From contig NZ_CP133594.1 of the NCBI RefSeq assembly GCF_031312535.1, positions 1,240,001-1,304,000 of the forward strand: a stretch of DNA of 64,000 nt, in the 5' to 3' direction. The stretch comes from Methanolobus mangrovi (GTDB lineage Archaea; Halobacteriota; Methanosarcinia; Methanosarcinales; Methanosarcinaceae). The notes below the pieces were generated by a model. It was not told where the DNA came from. It worked only from the letters and a program-made list of their open reading frames with translations, and made no database searches. A program made the translations under genes and the position numbers. Every line of letters starts with the position of its first letter. Position 1 is the first letter of the stretch. Shown here piece by piece: positions 47,477 through 55,855 of the stretch.

Positions 47477-47744
47477 ACGCAAACCTCCCTTATAATACTG
47501 GAAACGGAATGAATATAATACTTTGCATTAAAACCTAGAATGTAGTGTTGTGATTGCTATTGCAGGACTTGTAAGCCTGTAATAATCAGGCAAGCATCTT
47601 ATTAACACACATTTTTGGTTCTTAGTTGAGTGGACACTAACTTGTTTTTTGTCATTTTTTTGTTCTAATACAAAATGAATAAGCATAATAAACGGATAAG
47701 ATTATTATTAATTATTTATAGAAATCTGTCGAATTTAATTAAGG

Positions 47745-47812
47745 TATTTATAAATAGAATTAGAAAGAGAGATTTTAATGTAAAACGGGATTATAGCCGG
47801 AAACATTCCGGC
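47745..47812 (+). promoter_or_regulatory. TATA box and leader hairpin of the TM-helix-repeat gene
   Basis: TATTTATAAATA (47745-47756) is a good TATA box. Between the expected start near 47775 and the ribosome site lies a perfect GCCGGAA/TTCCGGC stem (47796-47812, 3-base loop), ending 12 bases before AAGGGGGAATT. The rest of the spacer from 47477 shows nothing else. Confidence 0.6.
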
Positions 47813-47838
47813 ACTTAAAAAATTAAGGGGGAATTAAT

Positions 47839-48759
47839 ATGGCCGCATCACCAATAATGGATAGTGTATACACTATGCTAGACAAGATGATAGCTTTTCT
47901 TCCGACGTTAGTAGCTGTGATAATACTGCTGATAGTCGGAATGATCGCAGGAAAGGCATTAGGAAAGATCGGATCAAAGATACTTGATAAGATAGGTCTT
48001 GATGACCTTATAGACAAGACATCAATAGGGAAAATGATAGAGAGAACACAGATCACAACCGTGGAATTCTTTGATGCTACGATCAGGTGGTTTGTCTACT
48101 TTATCTTCGCCGTGATAATCATAGACCTTCTCAATGTGCAGATAGTTGCAGATTTTATCACCAATATAATACTCTACATACCAATAATACTCTCCGCAGT
48201 AGTAGTACTTATAATCGGACTTTTGGTAGTTGATTTCCTTGCAAACCTGGTAAAGAACGTACTGATAGCTTCAGGACTTGACGAACGTATATCAAAAACA
48301 AGTTTAGGAAATGCCATGAGTGCAAGCGGTATGACATCTTCGGGACTCATTGCTGGCATTGTACAGGTATTCGGTTACCTGATATTTATCATGGCAGCAC
48401 TGAACATCCTCAAGCTCAATATGATTGCAGGAGTGGTAGAAGCAATCCTTGCATACCTGCCAAATCTCTTTGCAGGAGTACTCATACTTCTGATAGGATT
48501 ATTGACCATTGATCTGTTTGCAGATTATATCGGCAGCCTTCTTGAGAACATGGATGTCCAGGGCACCAATGTATGGATACCTGCACTCAGGGGATTCCTC
48601 GCATTCATTGTAATCCTTCTCGCACTGGATGCGCTGCTCATCGACACAAGCATCTTCTACATACTCATCGGTCCGCTTGCATGGGGAATAGCTGTTGTAG
48701 TAGCTTTCAAATGGGGCATCAAGGATGCAATTGTAGAATATGCAAAAGCAAGGAAGTGA
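47839..48759 (+). CDS. CmpX-type membrane protein with TM-helix repeats
   Basis: 306 residues with four to five similar hydrophobic helices, each with the pattern PTLVAVIILLIVGMIAGKALG, about 70-90 residues apart (near 22-42, 112-132, 205-225, 255-300). The repeat belongs to the conserved TM helix family (PF05552) found in CmpX and near mechanosensitive channels of the MscS type. No MscS pore/beta domain is present, so it may be an auxiliary membrane protein involved in osmotic or envelope stress. It has its own promoter, leader hairpin and terminator. Confidence 0.82.
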   Translation: MAASPIMDSVYTMLDKMIAFLPTLVAVIILLIVGMIAGKALGKIGSKILDKIGLDDLIDKTSIGKMIERTQITTVEFFDATIRWFVYFIFAVIIIDLLNVQIVADFITNIILYIPIILSAVVVLIIGLLVVDFLANLVKNVLIASGLDERISKTSLGNAMSASGMTSSGLIAGIVQVFGYLIFIMAALNILKLNMIAGVVEAILAYLPNLFAGVLILLIGLLTIDLFADYIGSLLENMDVQGTNVWIPALRGFLAFIVILLALDALLIDTSIFYILIGPLAWGIAVVVAFKWGIKDAIVEYAKARK

Positions 48760-48810
48760 AAAATAAATAAAAAGGAAATAGCCAACTTTGCTGAATATAT
48801 AATATAGACT

Positions 48811-48839
48811 GCTGGCCTCCCTGAGCCAGCCTCTTTTTT
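48811..48839 (+). terminator. Terminator of the TM-helix-repeat gene
   Basis: GCTGGC (48811-48816) pairs with GCCAGC (48825-48830), followed by CTC and six T. It is 52 bases after the stop codon. Confidence 0.75.
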
Positions 48840-48910
48840 ATCATTGTTCCTTCGTTGAACAAAAATCTTTTATCATCCCGGCTCAATCAGAACTATAATC
48901 CTTACCGGCG

Positions 48911-50059
48911 ATGAATAACATGTTATCTGAAAAAGTTGCAAACATTCCCCCATTCTACGTGATGGAAGTACTTGAAAGAGCACAACAGCTTGAAGAACAG
49001 GGCAGGAGCATCATCCACCTGGAAATTGGAGAGCCGGATTTTCCAACTGCCACCCACATTTGTGATGCCGCAAAAGCAGCCATGTGTGCCGGCAATACAA
49101 AATACACACACAGTCAGGGACTTGCAGAACTCAGACAGGCTATCGCTAAGAACTATAAGGACAAATTCAATGTTGATATCAGTCCTGAGCAGATAATAAT
49201 ATCATCTGGCACAAGCCCGGCTATGCTCTTGCTTTTCCTTGCGCTTATCAACCCGGAAGATGAAGTGATCATGTCCAATCCCCATTACGCCTGTTACCCT
49301 AATTTTGTGACAACTGTGGGAGGTGTTCCAAATTTCATTTACACCAATGAGGAAAACGGATTTATGTTACAAGCAAAGGAAGTTGCAGCTCACATAAACC
49401 CGAGAACAAAAGCTATACTCATCAATTCACCATCCAATCCAACTGGCCAGGTTCTGCCTGATGCAACGTTGAGAGAACTTGCAGAAGCTGCCGGAGAAGT
49501 GCCAATAATATCAGACGAGATATACCAGGGACTTGTCTACGAAGGTGAAGACCATACTATATTAGAGTATACCGAGAATGCATTCGTCCTTAACGGCTTC
49601 TCAAAACTCTACGCTATGACAGGATGGAGACTAGGCTACCTTATAGCACCCAAAGAACATGTCAGAACGCTGCAAAAGATCCAGCAAAACCTGTTCATCT
49701 CAACCAATGCTTTTGTCCAGTATGCAGGAATTGCTGCCCTTGAAGGACCACAGGAACAGATTATGGAGATGGTTGAAACATATAACAAAAGACGTGTTTA
49801 CCTGATTGGAAGACTCAGAGATATTGGTTTTGAAATAAAGACTGAACCAAAAGGAGCATACTATGTCCTTGCCGATGCTCGCAAATTCGGAGAAGATTCC
49901 CTGGAACTGAGTAGAAAGATACTGGAAGATATTGGAGTTGCTATTGCACCGGGAATTGATTTTGGACAGGGTGCCGAAGGGCATTTACGATTTTCATATG
50001 CAAACAGCCTTGAGAATATAAAAGAAGGCATGGACAGGCTTGAAGTCTATCTAAAATAA
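48911..50059 (+). CDS. PLP-dependent aminotransferase, class I/II
   Basis: 382 residues of the aspartate aminotransferase fold I. Expected motifs: LEIGEPDFPT (about 36-45), SSGTSPAMLLLF (about 97-108), INSPSNPTGQV (about 178-188), SDEIYQGLVY, the PLP-lysine segment GFSKLYAMTGWRLGY (about 235-249) and the Arg-carboxylate contact LRFSYANS. The substrate could be aspartate, aromatic or branched-chain amino acids. The start is ATG 48911 or 48920; neither has a strong site. It is monocistronic or followed by the iron locus after 137 bases. Confidence 0.92.
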   Translation: MNNMLSEKVANIPPFYVMEVLERAQQLEEQGRSIIHLEIGEPDFPTATHICDAAKAAMCAGNTKYTHSQGLAELRQAIAKNYKDKFNVDISPEQIIISSGTSPAMLLLFLALINPEDEVIMSNPHYACYPNFVTTVGGVPNFIYTNEENGFMLQAKEVAAHINPRTKAILINSPSNPTGQVLPDATLRELAEAAGEVPIISDEIYQGLVYEGEDHTILEYTENAFVLNGFSKLYAMTGWRLGYLIAPKEHVRTLQKIQQNLFISTNAFVQYAGIAALEGPQEQIMEMVETYNKRRVYLIGRLRDIGFEIKTEPKGAYYVLADARKFGEDSLELSRKILEDIGVAIAPGIDFGQGAEGHLRFSYANSLENIKEGMDRLEVYLK

Positions 50060-50120
50060 TTGATACCGCATCAGGATACCTGCAATCTTGTAAAGTAAAT
50101 TAAACAGAACAGGAATAATA

Positions 50121-50143
50121 CAGGTATATTTATATATAACCTG
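50121..50143. promoter_or_regulatory. Imperfect palindrome overlapping a TATA box before the DtxR-type gene
   Basis: CAGGTATA ... ATAACCTG flank the TATA-like sequence TTTATATAT. A repressor bound here would block TBP. The AGGT/ACCT arms resemble the half-sites of DtxR/MntR-type operators, so autoregulation is plausible. Confidence 0.45.
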
Positions 50144-50196
50144 CATCTCATTGTTACAAACAAGAATAGGCAATCCAAAAAAAGGTAGTTTTTTAC

Positions 50197-50682
50197 ATGA
50201 CAACTGAGAGAACTGAAGATTATCTGAAAGTGATTGAAAAGATCATTGAAAGGAAAGGCTATGCCCAGGTAAAGGACGTATCCAGGGAGCTTGAACTCAG
50301 TTCACCCAGTGTCACAGGGATGTTCAAGAAGCTCACGAAAATGGGATACATCAACTATGAGAAATATGGCGGTGTTACCCTTACCCCTGAAGGCGAAAGA
50401 ATCGCAAAGTGTACCATGGAAAAGCACAGCGTCATCAGGGATTTTTTGCAAATCCTTGGTTTGGATGAGGAAATTGCAGACCATGATGCCTGTAAGATCG
50501 AGCATGTACTTGCCCCTGAAACTTTTGATATACTCACTAAATTCGTAGAGTTCATCAATATGAGGGAAGAGGAGCCATACTGGCTTGAACATTTTGCTCA
50601 CTACCACGAAACCGGTGAATACATTAATTGTAAGCCCTCTGCCAAGGATACCTGCCCTATACACGGAAAACGAAAAGAATAG
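50197..50682 (+). CDS. DtxR/MntR family metal-dependent regulator
   Basis: 161 residues: winged helix-turn-helix about 5-65 (AQVKDVSRELELSSPSVTGMFKKL) and a dimerisation/metal domain about 70-140 (HSVIRDFLQILGLDEEIADHDACKIEHVLAPET), which carries the usual metal ligands His, Cys and Glu/His of the family. The SH3-like third domain is absent; instead there is a short tail with CKPSAKDTCPIHG. It likely represses the adjacent feo genes when Fe(II) or Mn(II) is replete. Confidence 0.93.
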   Translation: MTTERTEDYLKVIEKIIERKGYAQVKDVSRELELSSPSVTGMFKKLTKMGYINYEKYGGVTLTPEGERIAKCTMEKHSVIRDFLQILGLDEEIADHDACKIEHVLAPETFDILTKFVEFINMREEEPYWLEHFAHYHETGEYINCKPSAKDTCPIHGKRKE

Positions 50683-50793
50683 ACAATCCCGTATTTTACT
50701 TGTTCACTATTCTGTAAAAGCTCTTTACTAGCTGCATAACACGCATAGCTGGAAGTCCATATGTATTTTTCATGTTTTGCACACAAAAACAAA

Positions 50794-50815
50794 TTAGGTA
50801 ATGCGAAATTACTAA
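50794..50815. promoter_or_regulatory. Candidate metal-regulator operator upstream of feoA
   Basis: TTAG-G-TAAT and ATTACTAA form an inverted repeat around GCGAA, perfect except for one extra base. It lies 48 bases before the feoA start, where a promoter is expected, and the TTAGG arm resembles DtxR-type sites. Position and symmetry are the only evidence. Confidence 0.5.
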
Positions 50816-50863
50816 ATACCAAAAAATAGATTACTGCTATCATCAAAATGGACAGGTAATGAC

Positions 50864-51106
50864 TTGCAGAATATCCAGGAAACAACACTCGACACACTTA
50901 AACCCGGAGAGAAAGCCAGGATTACGAAAGTAAGGGTTAAAGGGGCTGCAAGACGGAAACTCTTTGACATGGGAATGGTTGCAGGTGCTGATATTGAACT
51001 TATCAGAAATGCACCACTTGGAGACCCCATGGAATACAGGATAAAAGGTTATCACCTTTCTATCCGAAAAGAAGAAGCAAGAGACATATATATTAATAAA
51101 CATTAG
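50864..51106 (+). CDS. feoA: Ferrous iron transport protein FeoA
   Basis: 80 residues with the small SH3-like FeoA fold (LDTLKPGEKARITKVRVKG; RRKLFDMGMVAGADIELIRNAPLGDP). It is the cytoplasmic partner of FeoB in Fe(II) uptake. The start codon is TTG at 50864, with a weak AGGTAATG upstream and no better alternative in frame. The gap to feoB is 63 bases. Confidence 0.93.
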   Translation: MQNIQETTLDTLKPGEKARITKVRVKGAARRKLFDMGMVAGADIELIRNAPLGDPMEYRIKGYHLSIRKEEARDIYINKH

Positions 51107-51169
51107 TTTGGAGCTTTTCTTTCAAACTTTTAATATTCTGGCGCATAACTATTTTCAGAGGATTACTCG

Positions 51170-53167
51170 ATGGAAGGCAGGGACATAAAGATAGCACTTA
51201 CAGGAAACCCCAATGTCGGTAAGACCACACTTTTTAATGCACTTACAGGCTCCAGGCAACACGTAGGTAACTGGCCTGGCGTTACCGTTGAGAAAAAAAG
51301 CGGCAGGGTATCATACAAAGAGTATAATATCGAAGTTATAGACCTGCCCGGCACATACAGCCTCACAGCATACTCGATGGATGAAATAGTTGCACGAGAT
51401 TTTATAATAGAGGAAAAACCGGATATTGTCATTCAGGTCGTAGATGCATCTAACCTGGAAAGGAACCTTTACCTCACCACACAACTCATGGAACTTGGTT
51501 CGAAGATACTCATTGTTCTTAATATGTGTGACATTGCAGAGGACAGAGGAGACCGAATTTATATCGATAAAATGCAGGAGCTGCTCGCAACACCCGTAAT
51601 AAGAACAGTTGCAACACAGAAAAAAGGTCTTTGTGATCTCCTGGACAAGGTCATCGAACAAAAAGAACTTGCCCAGCATCATGGACATGAAATCGGATAT
51701 GGCAACGAAATCGAGCAAAAGATCCTTGAGATCGAGAAAGTGCTTATAGAAGACGAAAACCGTGACAAGAGATACCCTCTGCGATGGGTAAGTATACGCC
51801 TGCTTGAAGGTGATAATAATGTCAGGGGAAAAATAGCAAACAGTCCTGTATATGCCAAGACCATGGAAATTATCGATTCAATTGACCAGGAAGAGTATGA
51901 GGCTGAAATCGCTGACAAGCGATACCTTGCTATTAATACCGTATTTCCCCAGATGTGTACCCGGGCCAATGACACATTGACCAAATCCGACATGATCGAT
52001 AGAGTACTTACCAATAAATACCTGGGAATCCCCATATTCCTTGCATTGATGTGGGGAGCTTTCGAACTTACATTCGCCTTCGCAACTCCTTTTATGGATA
52101 TGATAGACTTTGCAGCCTCATGGTTTGGAGAGTACGTTTCATCAACCCTTCAGCCAGAATGGCTGGCATCCCTTGTAGGAGACGGAATAATCGGCGGTGT
52201 AGGAGCAGTACTCGTATTCGTACCGAATATATTCATTTTGTTCTTCCTGCTATCGTTACTGGAAGGAAGCGGTTACCTTGCAAGAGCTGCATTCATCATG
52301 GACAAGCTCATGTACAAAATCGGCATGCATGGCAAGTCATTCATACCCATGTTAATGGGATTCGGATGCAATGTACCTGCCATCATGGCTGCAAGAAGCA
52401 TTGAGGACGAAAAGGACAGGCTCATTACAATACTTATAGTACCATTTGTTTCATGCGGAGCCAGACTACCTATATATGTACTATTTGCAGGTACTTTCTT
52501 TGGAAGACAGGCAGGAACGGTCATTTTTGGAATGTACATACTAGGAATAGTCATTGCCGTAATATCAGCCAAAATATTAAGGGAAACAATCGTTAAAGGA
52601 AAGCCGGCACCATTCATAATGGAGCTGCCACCATACCGCGTTCCAACCCTTAAGACCAGCCTCATACACATGTGGGACAACGGCTTCATGTATATAAAGA
52701 AAGCCGGCACTATTATATTAGTAGGTGTTGTTGTCATCTGGATACTGGCATCCTTCCCATGGGGTGTTGAATACGGAAGCGAGGGAAGTTATGTTGGTAG
52801 CCTGGGACATGCCATAGAACCCTTGCTGAAGCCTCTTGGTTTTGACTGGAAGATCTCAGTTGCACTTATATTTGGACTGGTTGCTAAAGAAATAGTTGTT
52901 GCATCTATCGGAGTGCTCTATGGCACAGGAGATAATTCAGAAGCCTTGAGTGAGAGATTGTTGGCAGACCCGGGAATCACAGCACTTAGTTCACTTTCGC
53001 TTATGGCTTTCAGTTTGTTATACATGCCCTGTGTGGCAACAGTCGGAGTTATCAAAAAGGAAACAGGTTCATGGAAATGGACAATATTTGCAATCATCTA
53101 TGGAATTGCTGTTGCCTGGATAACAGCATTCATAATATATCAGGGAGGAAAACTGCTTGGATATTAA
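51170..53167 (+). CDS. feoB: Ferrous iron transporter FeoB
   Basis: 665 residues. The N-terminal G domain has GNPNVGKTT (12-20), the switch-II DLPGTYSLTAYS (about 59-70), NMCD (about 120) and VATQKKG; a helical GDI-like spacer spans about 165-280; the rest is the membrane part with gate motifs GFGCNVPAI and SCGARLPIYVLFAG. It imports Fe(II). No fused C-terminal domain is present. Its last 11 bases overlap the next gene, which has a strong ribosome site within feoB. Confidence 0.97.
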   Translation: MEGRDIKIALTGNPNVGKTTLFNALTGSRQHVGNWPGVTVEKKSGRVSYKEYNIEVIDLPGTYSLTAYSMDEIVARDFIIEEKPDIVIQVVDASNLERNLYLTTQLMELGSKILIVLNMCDIAEDRGDRIYIDKMQELLATPVIRTVATQKKGLCDLLDKVIEQKELAQHHGHEIGYGNEIEQKILEIEKVLIEDENRDKRYPLRWVSIRLLEGDNNVRGKIANSPVYAKTMEIIDSIDQEEYEAEIADKRYLAINTVFPQMCTRANDTLTKSDMIDRVLTNKYLGIPIFLALMWGAFELTFAFATPFMDMIDFAASWFGEYVSSTLQPEWLASLVGDGIIGGVGAVLVFVPNIFILFFLLSLLEGSGYLARAAFIMDKLMYKIGMHGKSFIPMLMGFGCNVPAIMAARSIEDEKDRLITILIVPFVSCGARLPIYVLFAGTFFGRQAGTVIFGMYILGIVIAVISAKILRETIVKGKPAPFIMELPPYRVPTLKTSLIHMWDNGFMYIKKAGTIILVGVVVIWILASFPWGVEYGSEGSYVGSLGHAIEPLLKPLGFDWKISVALIFGLVAKEIVVASIGVLYGTGDNSEALSERLLADPGITALSSLSLMAFSLLYMPCVATVGVIKKETGSWKWTIFAIIYGIAVAWITAFIIYQGGKLLGY

Positions 53168-53660
53168 TGGAGATAATGTAAACGATGAAATGGATACCAG
53201 AATACCAATGATCTTCTCCATTGTCGCTGGTTCCCTTTATTTCCTGTTAGGACTACTTCAATTGTCAGCAGGCTTCACTAAGATCCTAATCGGACCGGAG
53301 GTACAGGTCCCATTGACCGGACTGTTGTTCGTGCCTGCGGACATAATTGGCTCGTTCGTCCTGCTATTAATAGGAACTGTTTTCATTTACGGAGTTATGG
53401 AGATGCGTTCAGGAATCCCGGAAGGCATATCGTATGCTTACGTAGGCATCCTTATCGCACTAATTTTTGCAGTAATATATATGTTAGTAAGTACAGGGAA
53501 TATGCTTGAGGCATATCTCCTAAAAAACGAAGAGTTTATAGGATGGACACCTGCCAGTGACCTGAGACCCGGAATATACCTGGCAGTTCTTCCATTATTC
53601 GCACTCATTAAATGGCAGAATATGTTTAAACCACCACAGGAGAAAGGACTGTTAAAATGA
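53157..53660 (+). CDS. Four-helix membrane protein of the feo operon
   Basis: 167 residues with four hydrophobic helices (about 18-38, 53-78, 91-118, 140-155). The start is TTG at 53157, eight bases after GGGAGG inside feoB, so it overlaps feoB by 11 bases and is clearly coupled to it; an ATG at 53190 has no such site. The family is not recognised. The location between feoB and the winged-helix gene argues for a role in iron import or its control. Confidence 0.8.
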   Translation: MDINGDNVNDEMDTRIPMIFSIVAGSLYFLLGLLQLSAGFTKILIGPEVQVPLTGLLFVPADIIGSFVLLLIGTVFIYGVMEMRSGIPEGISYAYVGILIALIFAVIYMLVSTGNMLEAYLLKNEEFIGWTPASDLRPGIYLAVLPLFALIKWQNMFKPPQEKGLLK

Positions 53661-53932
53661 TTAGAGAAACATTGAAACTCCTGTTCATTGATAACTGCAC
53701 AATGCAGGAAGCAGCAGAAAATCTTGGAATTAACCAGAGTAGCATGAAAGACAGACTAATTATGCTGCAACATATGGGATATATCAGGGAACTCTGCAAT
53801 AATGCCGGGCCAAAGACATCAGCATGTTGTTCATGTAGTGCTGCGGCACCCACCTGCACTACCGGAGCAGGAGGCTTTGAAGGAAAGGCATACCAGCTGA
53901 CAGAAAAGGGCGAAAGGATATGCTGTAAGTGA
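53657..53932 (+). CDS. Cys-rich winged-helix protein, FeoC-like
   Basis: 91 residues. Residues 1-50 form a winged helix (MQEAAENLGINQSSMKDRLIMLQHMGYI), then a cysteine-rich wing (CNNAGPKTSACCSCSAAAPTC, about 47-67) and a helix ending ERICCK. FeoC proteins have a similar winged helix and cysteines that may bind Fe-S or Fe and regulate FeoB. The start overlaps the previous stop by 4 bases (ATGA). It is longer and richer in cysteine than classical FeoC, so the assignment is tentative. Confidence 0.75.
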   Translation: MIRETLKLLFIDNCTMQEAAENLGINQSSMKDRLIMLQHMGYIRELCNNAGPKTSACCSCSAAAPTCTTGAGGFEGKAYQLTEKGERICCK

Positions 53933-54190
53933 ATTTATGTAAAATGTACTGAGTATTTTACAATAAATCATAGCATCAAATTTGCATTTTACACTTCTTC
54001 TAATTAATATGAATCGTTAGCATGCACGGAATAATACAGAATAGTACTGTCAAATTACAGCGGTTTTGGAATGTACTTCAATTAGTTTAAATATGATACT
54101 ACGAGACAAAAAAACACCGCAACATATATTTTTAAGTTAGAACACAGATATTACGTTATTAAAATTTAAAAAGATGTAAAAGGGATTCAA

Positions 54191-55813
54191 ATGAAACTTG
54201 GAGTTGCAATAGATATAGGTACCAGTGGTATCAGAGCACAGAAAATAGACCTGGAAAGTGGCGATATCCAGAAGACCGTCATTACTCTTCGCAATCCCCT
54301 TCCGGGAGCTAATGTAATGGATCACCTGGATTTTGCCATCACTTACGGGTTGGACCTTGCTCAAGGCCTGCACGTCAATGCAGTTAAACATGTCATCGAA
54401 ACGCTTGGCATTAAACCAGAAGAACTGGAGAGAATGGCCATTTGTGGAAACCCTATACAGCTATCCATCTTCCAGGGAATCCCAATAGATGACCTTGCAT
54501 ATGCAGGAGAAAGGAAGAAAGAAAAGCTGAACATAAAGGAATCTGATAGAAGTGCCAGGGTAATTGAATGTTCAGAGATCAAAGGACTTGAAGTATATCC
54601 AAATGCAAAACTAGTAGTTCCTCCAGCCATCAGACACGAAGTTGGTGCTGACGCACTTGCACTTATTATTAAATCAGGATTCCTGGACACAAAGGACACA
54701 GCAATCGCCACTGATTACGGAACAAACGCTGAGATGGCACTTATTCATGAAGGCACCATCTATACAGGTTCTGCAGCAGCAGGCCCTGCACTTGAAGGTC
54801 AGCAGATAAAATACGGAAATCTGGCATCACCTTTTGTTATATCAGATGTTGAGTTTGAGAATGGAAACATACGCAATTATGTACTTGACGAAGAGATGAA
54901 CACTGTAAAGGCCCAGCTCATAAACCCAAACAACGGAGACATAATTGAAGAGGATTCCATTAAAGCAAAGGGAATTACCGGAACCGGAGTTATTGCTATC
55001 ATTGAAGCAGGAATGAAGAACGGAATTATTCAGCTTCCAAAGATAAACACCCCCGATCATATACTATACTTGCAGAACAAGATCAAATTCTTCGAGAAAG
55101 ATGTCGAAGCTGCAGGACTCGCAATGGGTGCTATCCGTGCAGGACACCTTGCACTGTGTAATGCAGCAGGAATAGAGGTGGCAGATGTCAAGAAAGCATA
55201 CATGTCCGGTGCTGCTGGCACATACATGGATGCTGTAAAGGCACACAAGGTAGGTATGGTTCCATTCAATGTAGAGGAAGTCATACAGATAGGTAATACA
55301 TCACTTATAGTTGCCAGAGAGATCCTCCTTTCTGAAGACAGACTATGGGAACTCCAGGAAATTGCTTCAAGGATTGTAAGCAACCATGTAATGTTTGCAA
55401 CTGACCCGGCATTCAAGGAAGCATATATCCAGGAGATATCATACTGGACTGAAGGAATGCCTTTCAAAATGCTTAAAAAATTCCTTAAGAAGAAGGGCCT
55501 TCCACAGATAGACCTACCCGAAGGCACCACAAAGGTCACCAAAGTTGTGGAGAAAGATATACCCGTACTTGGTGATGAAGGACTTGAAGTGCTCGAACGT
55601 GTAGGTACATATCTGACAATGAAGGTCACATGCCCAGAATGTCCAAAATGTATTAAGGTCTGTCCGAATGATGCAATTACCATCGATGAAGAAGGTGTCG
55701 TAATGATCAGTTCCGACCTTTGTGATGGTGCAAACTGTAAGAGATGCATTAATGCATGTCCAAAAGATACATTTAAATGGGAAAACCTTACTGTGCTGGA
55801 ACAATCAGCATAA
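54191..55813 (+). CDS. ramA: Corrinoid-protein reductive activator, RamA family
   Basis: 540 residues. The N-terminal and central part is an ASKHA-type ATPase (GVAIDIGTSGIRAQ at 4-17; TDYGTNAEMALIH about 178-190; GSAAAGPALEG; YMSGAAGTYMD about 337-347). The C-terminus has two 4Fe-4S motifs, CPECPKCIKVCP and CDGANCKRCINACP (about 481-525). This matches RamA, the ATP-dependent iron-sulfur protein that reduces inactive Co(II) corrinoid to Co(I) in methylamine and related methyltransferases. Next to mtaCB it probably reactivates MtaC. A TATA-like ATATATTTTT lies near 54124. A T-rich stretch separates it from the next gene. Confidence 0.92.
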   Translation: MKLGVAIDIGTSGIRAQKIDLESGDIQKTVITLRNPLPGANVMDHLDFAITYGLDLAQGLHVNAVKHVIETLGIKPEELERMAICGNPIQLSIFQGIPIDDLAYAGERKKEKLNIKESDRSARVIECSEIKGLEVYPNAKLVVPPAIRHEVGADALALIIKSGFLDTKDTAIATDYGTNAEMALIHEGTIYTGSAAAGPALEGQQIKYGNLASPFVISDVEFENGNIRNYVLDEEMNTVKAQLINPNNGDIIEEDSIKAKGITGTGVIAIIEAGMKNGIIQLPKINTPDHILYLQNKIKFFEKDVEAAGLAMGAIRAGHLALCNAAGIEVADVKKAYMSGAAGTYMDAVKAHKVGMVPFNVEEVIQIGNTSLIVAREILLSEDRLWELQEIASRIVSNHVMFATDPAFKEAYIQEISYWTEGMPFKMLKKFLKKKGLPQIDLPEGTTKVTKVVEKDIPVLGDEGLEVLERVGTYLTMKVTCPECPKCIKVCPNDAITIDEEGVVMISSDLCDGANCKRCINACPKDTFKWENLTVLEQSA

Positions 55814-55855
55814 CCTCTTTTTTTTTTGGATTTTTTTTAAAAGAAGGTATCAGAT

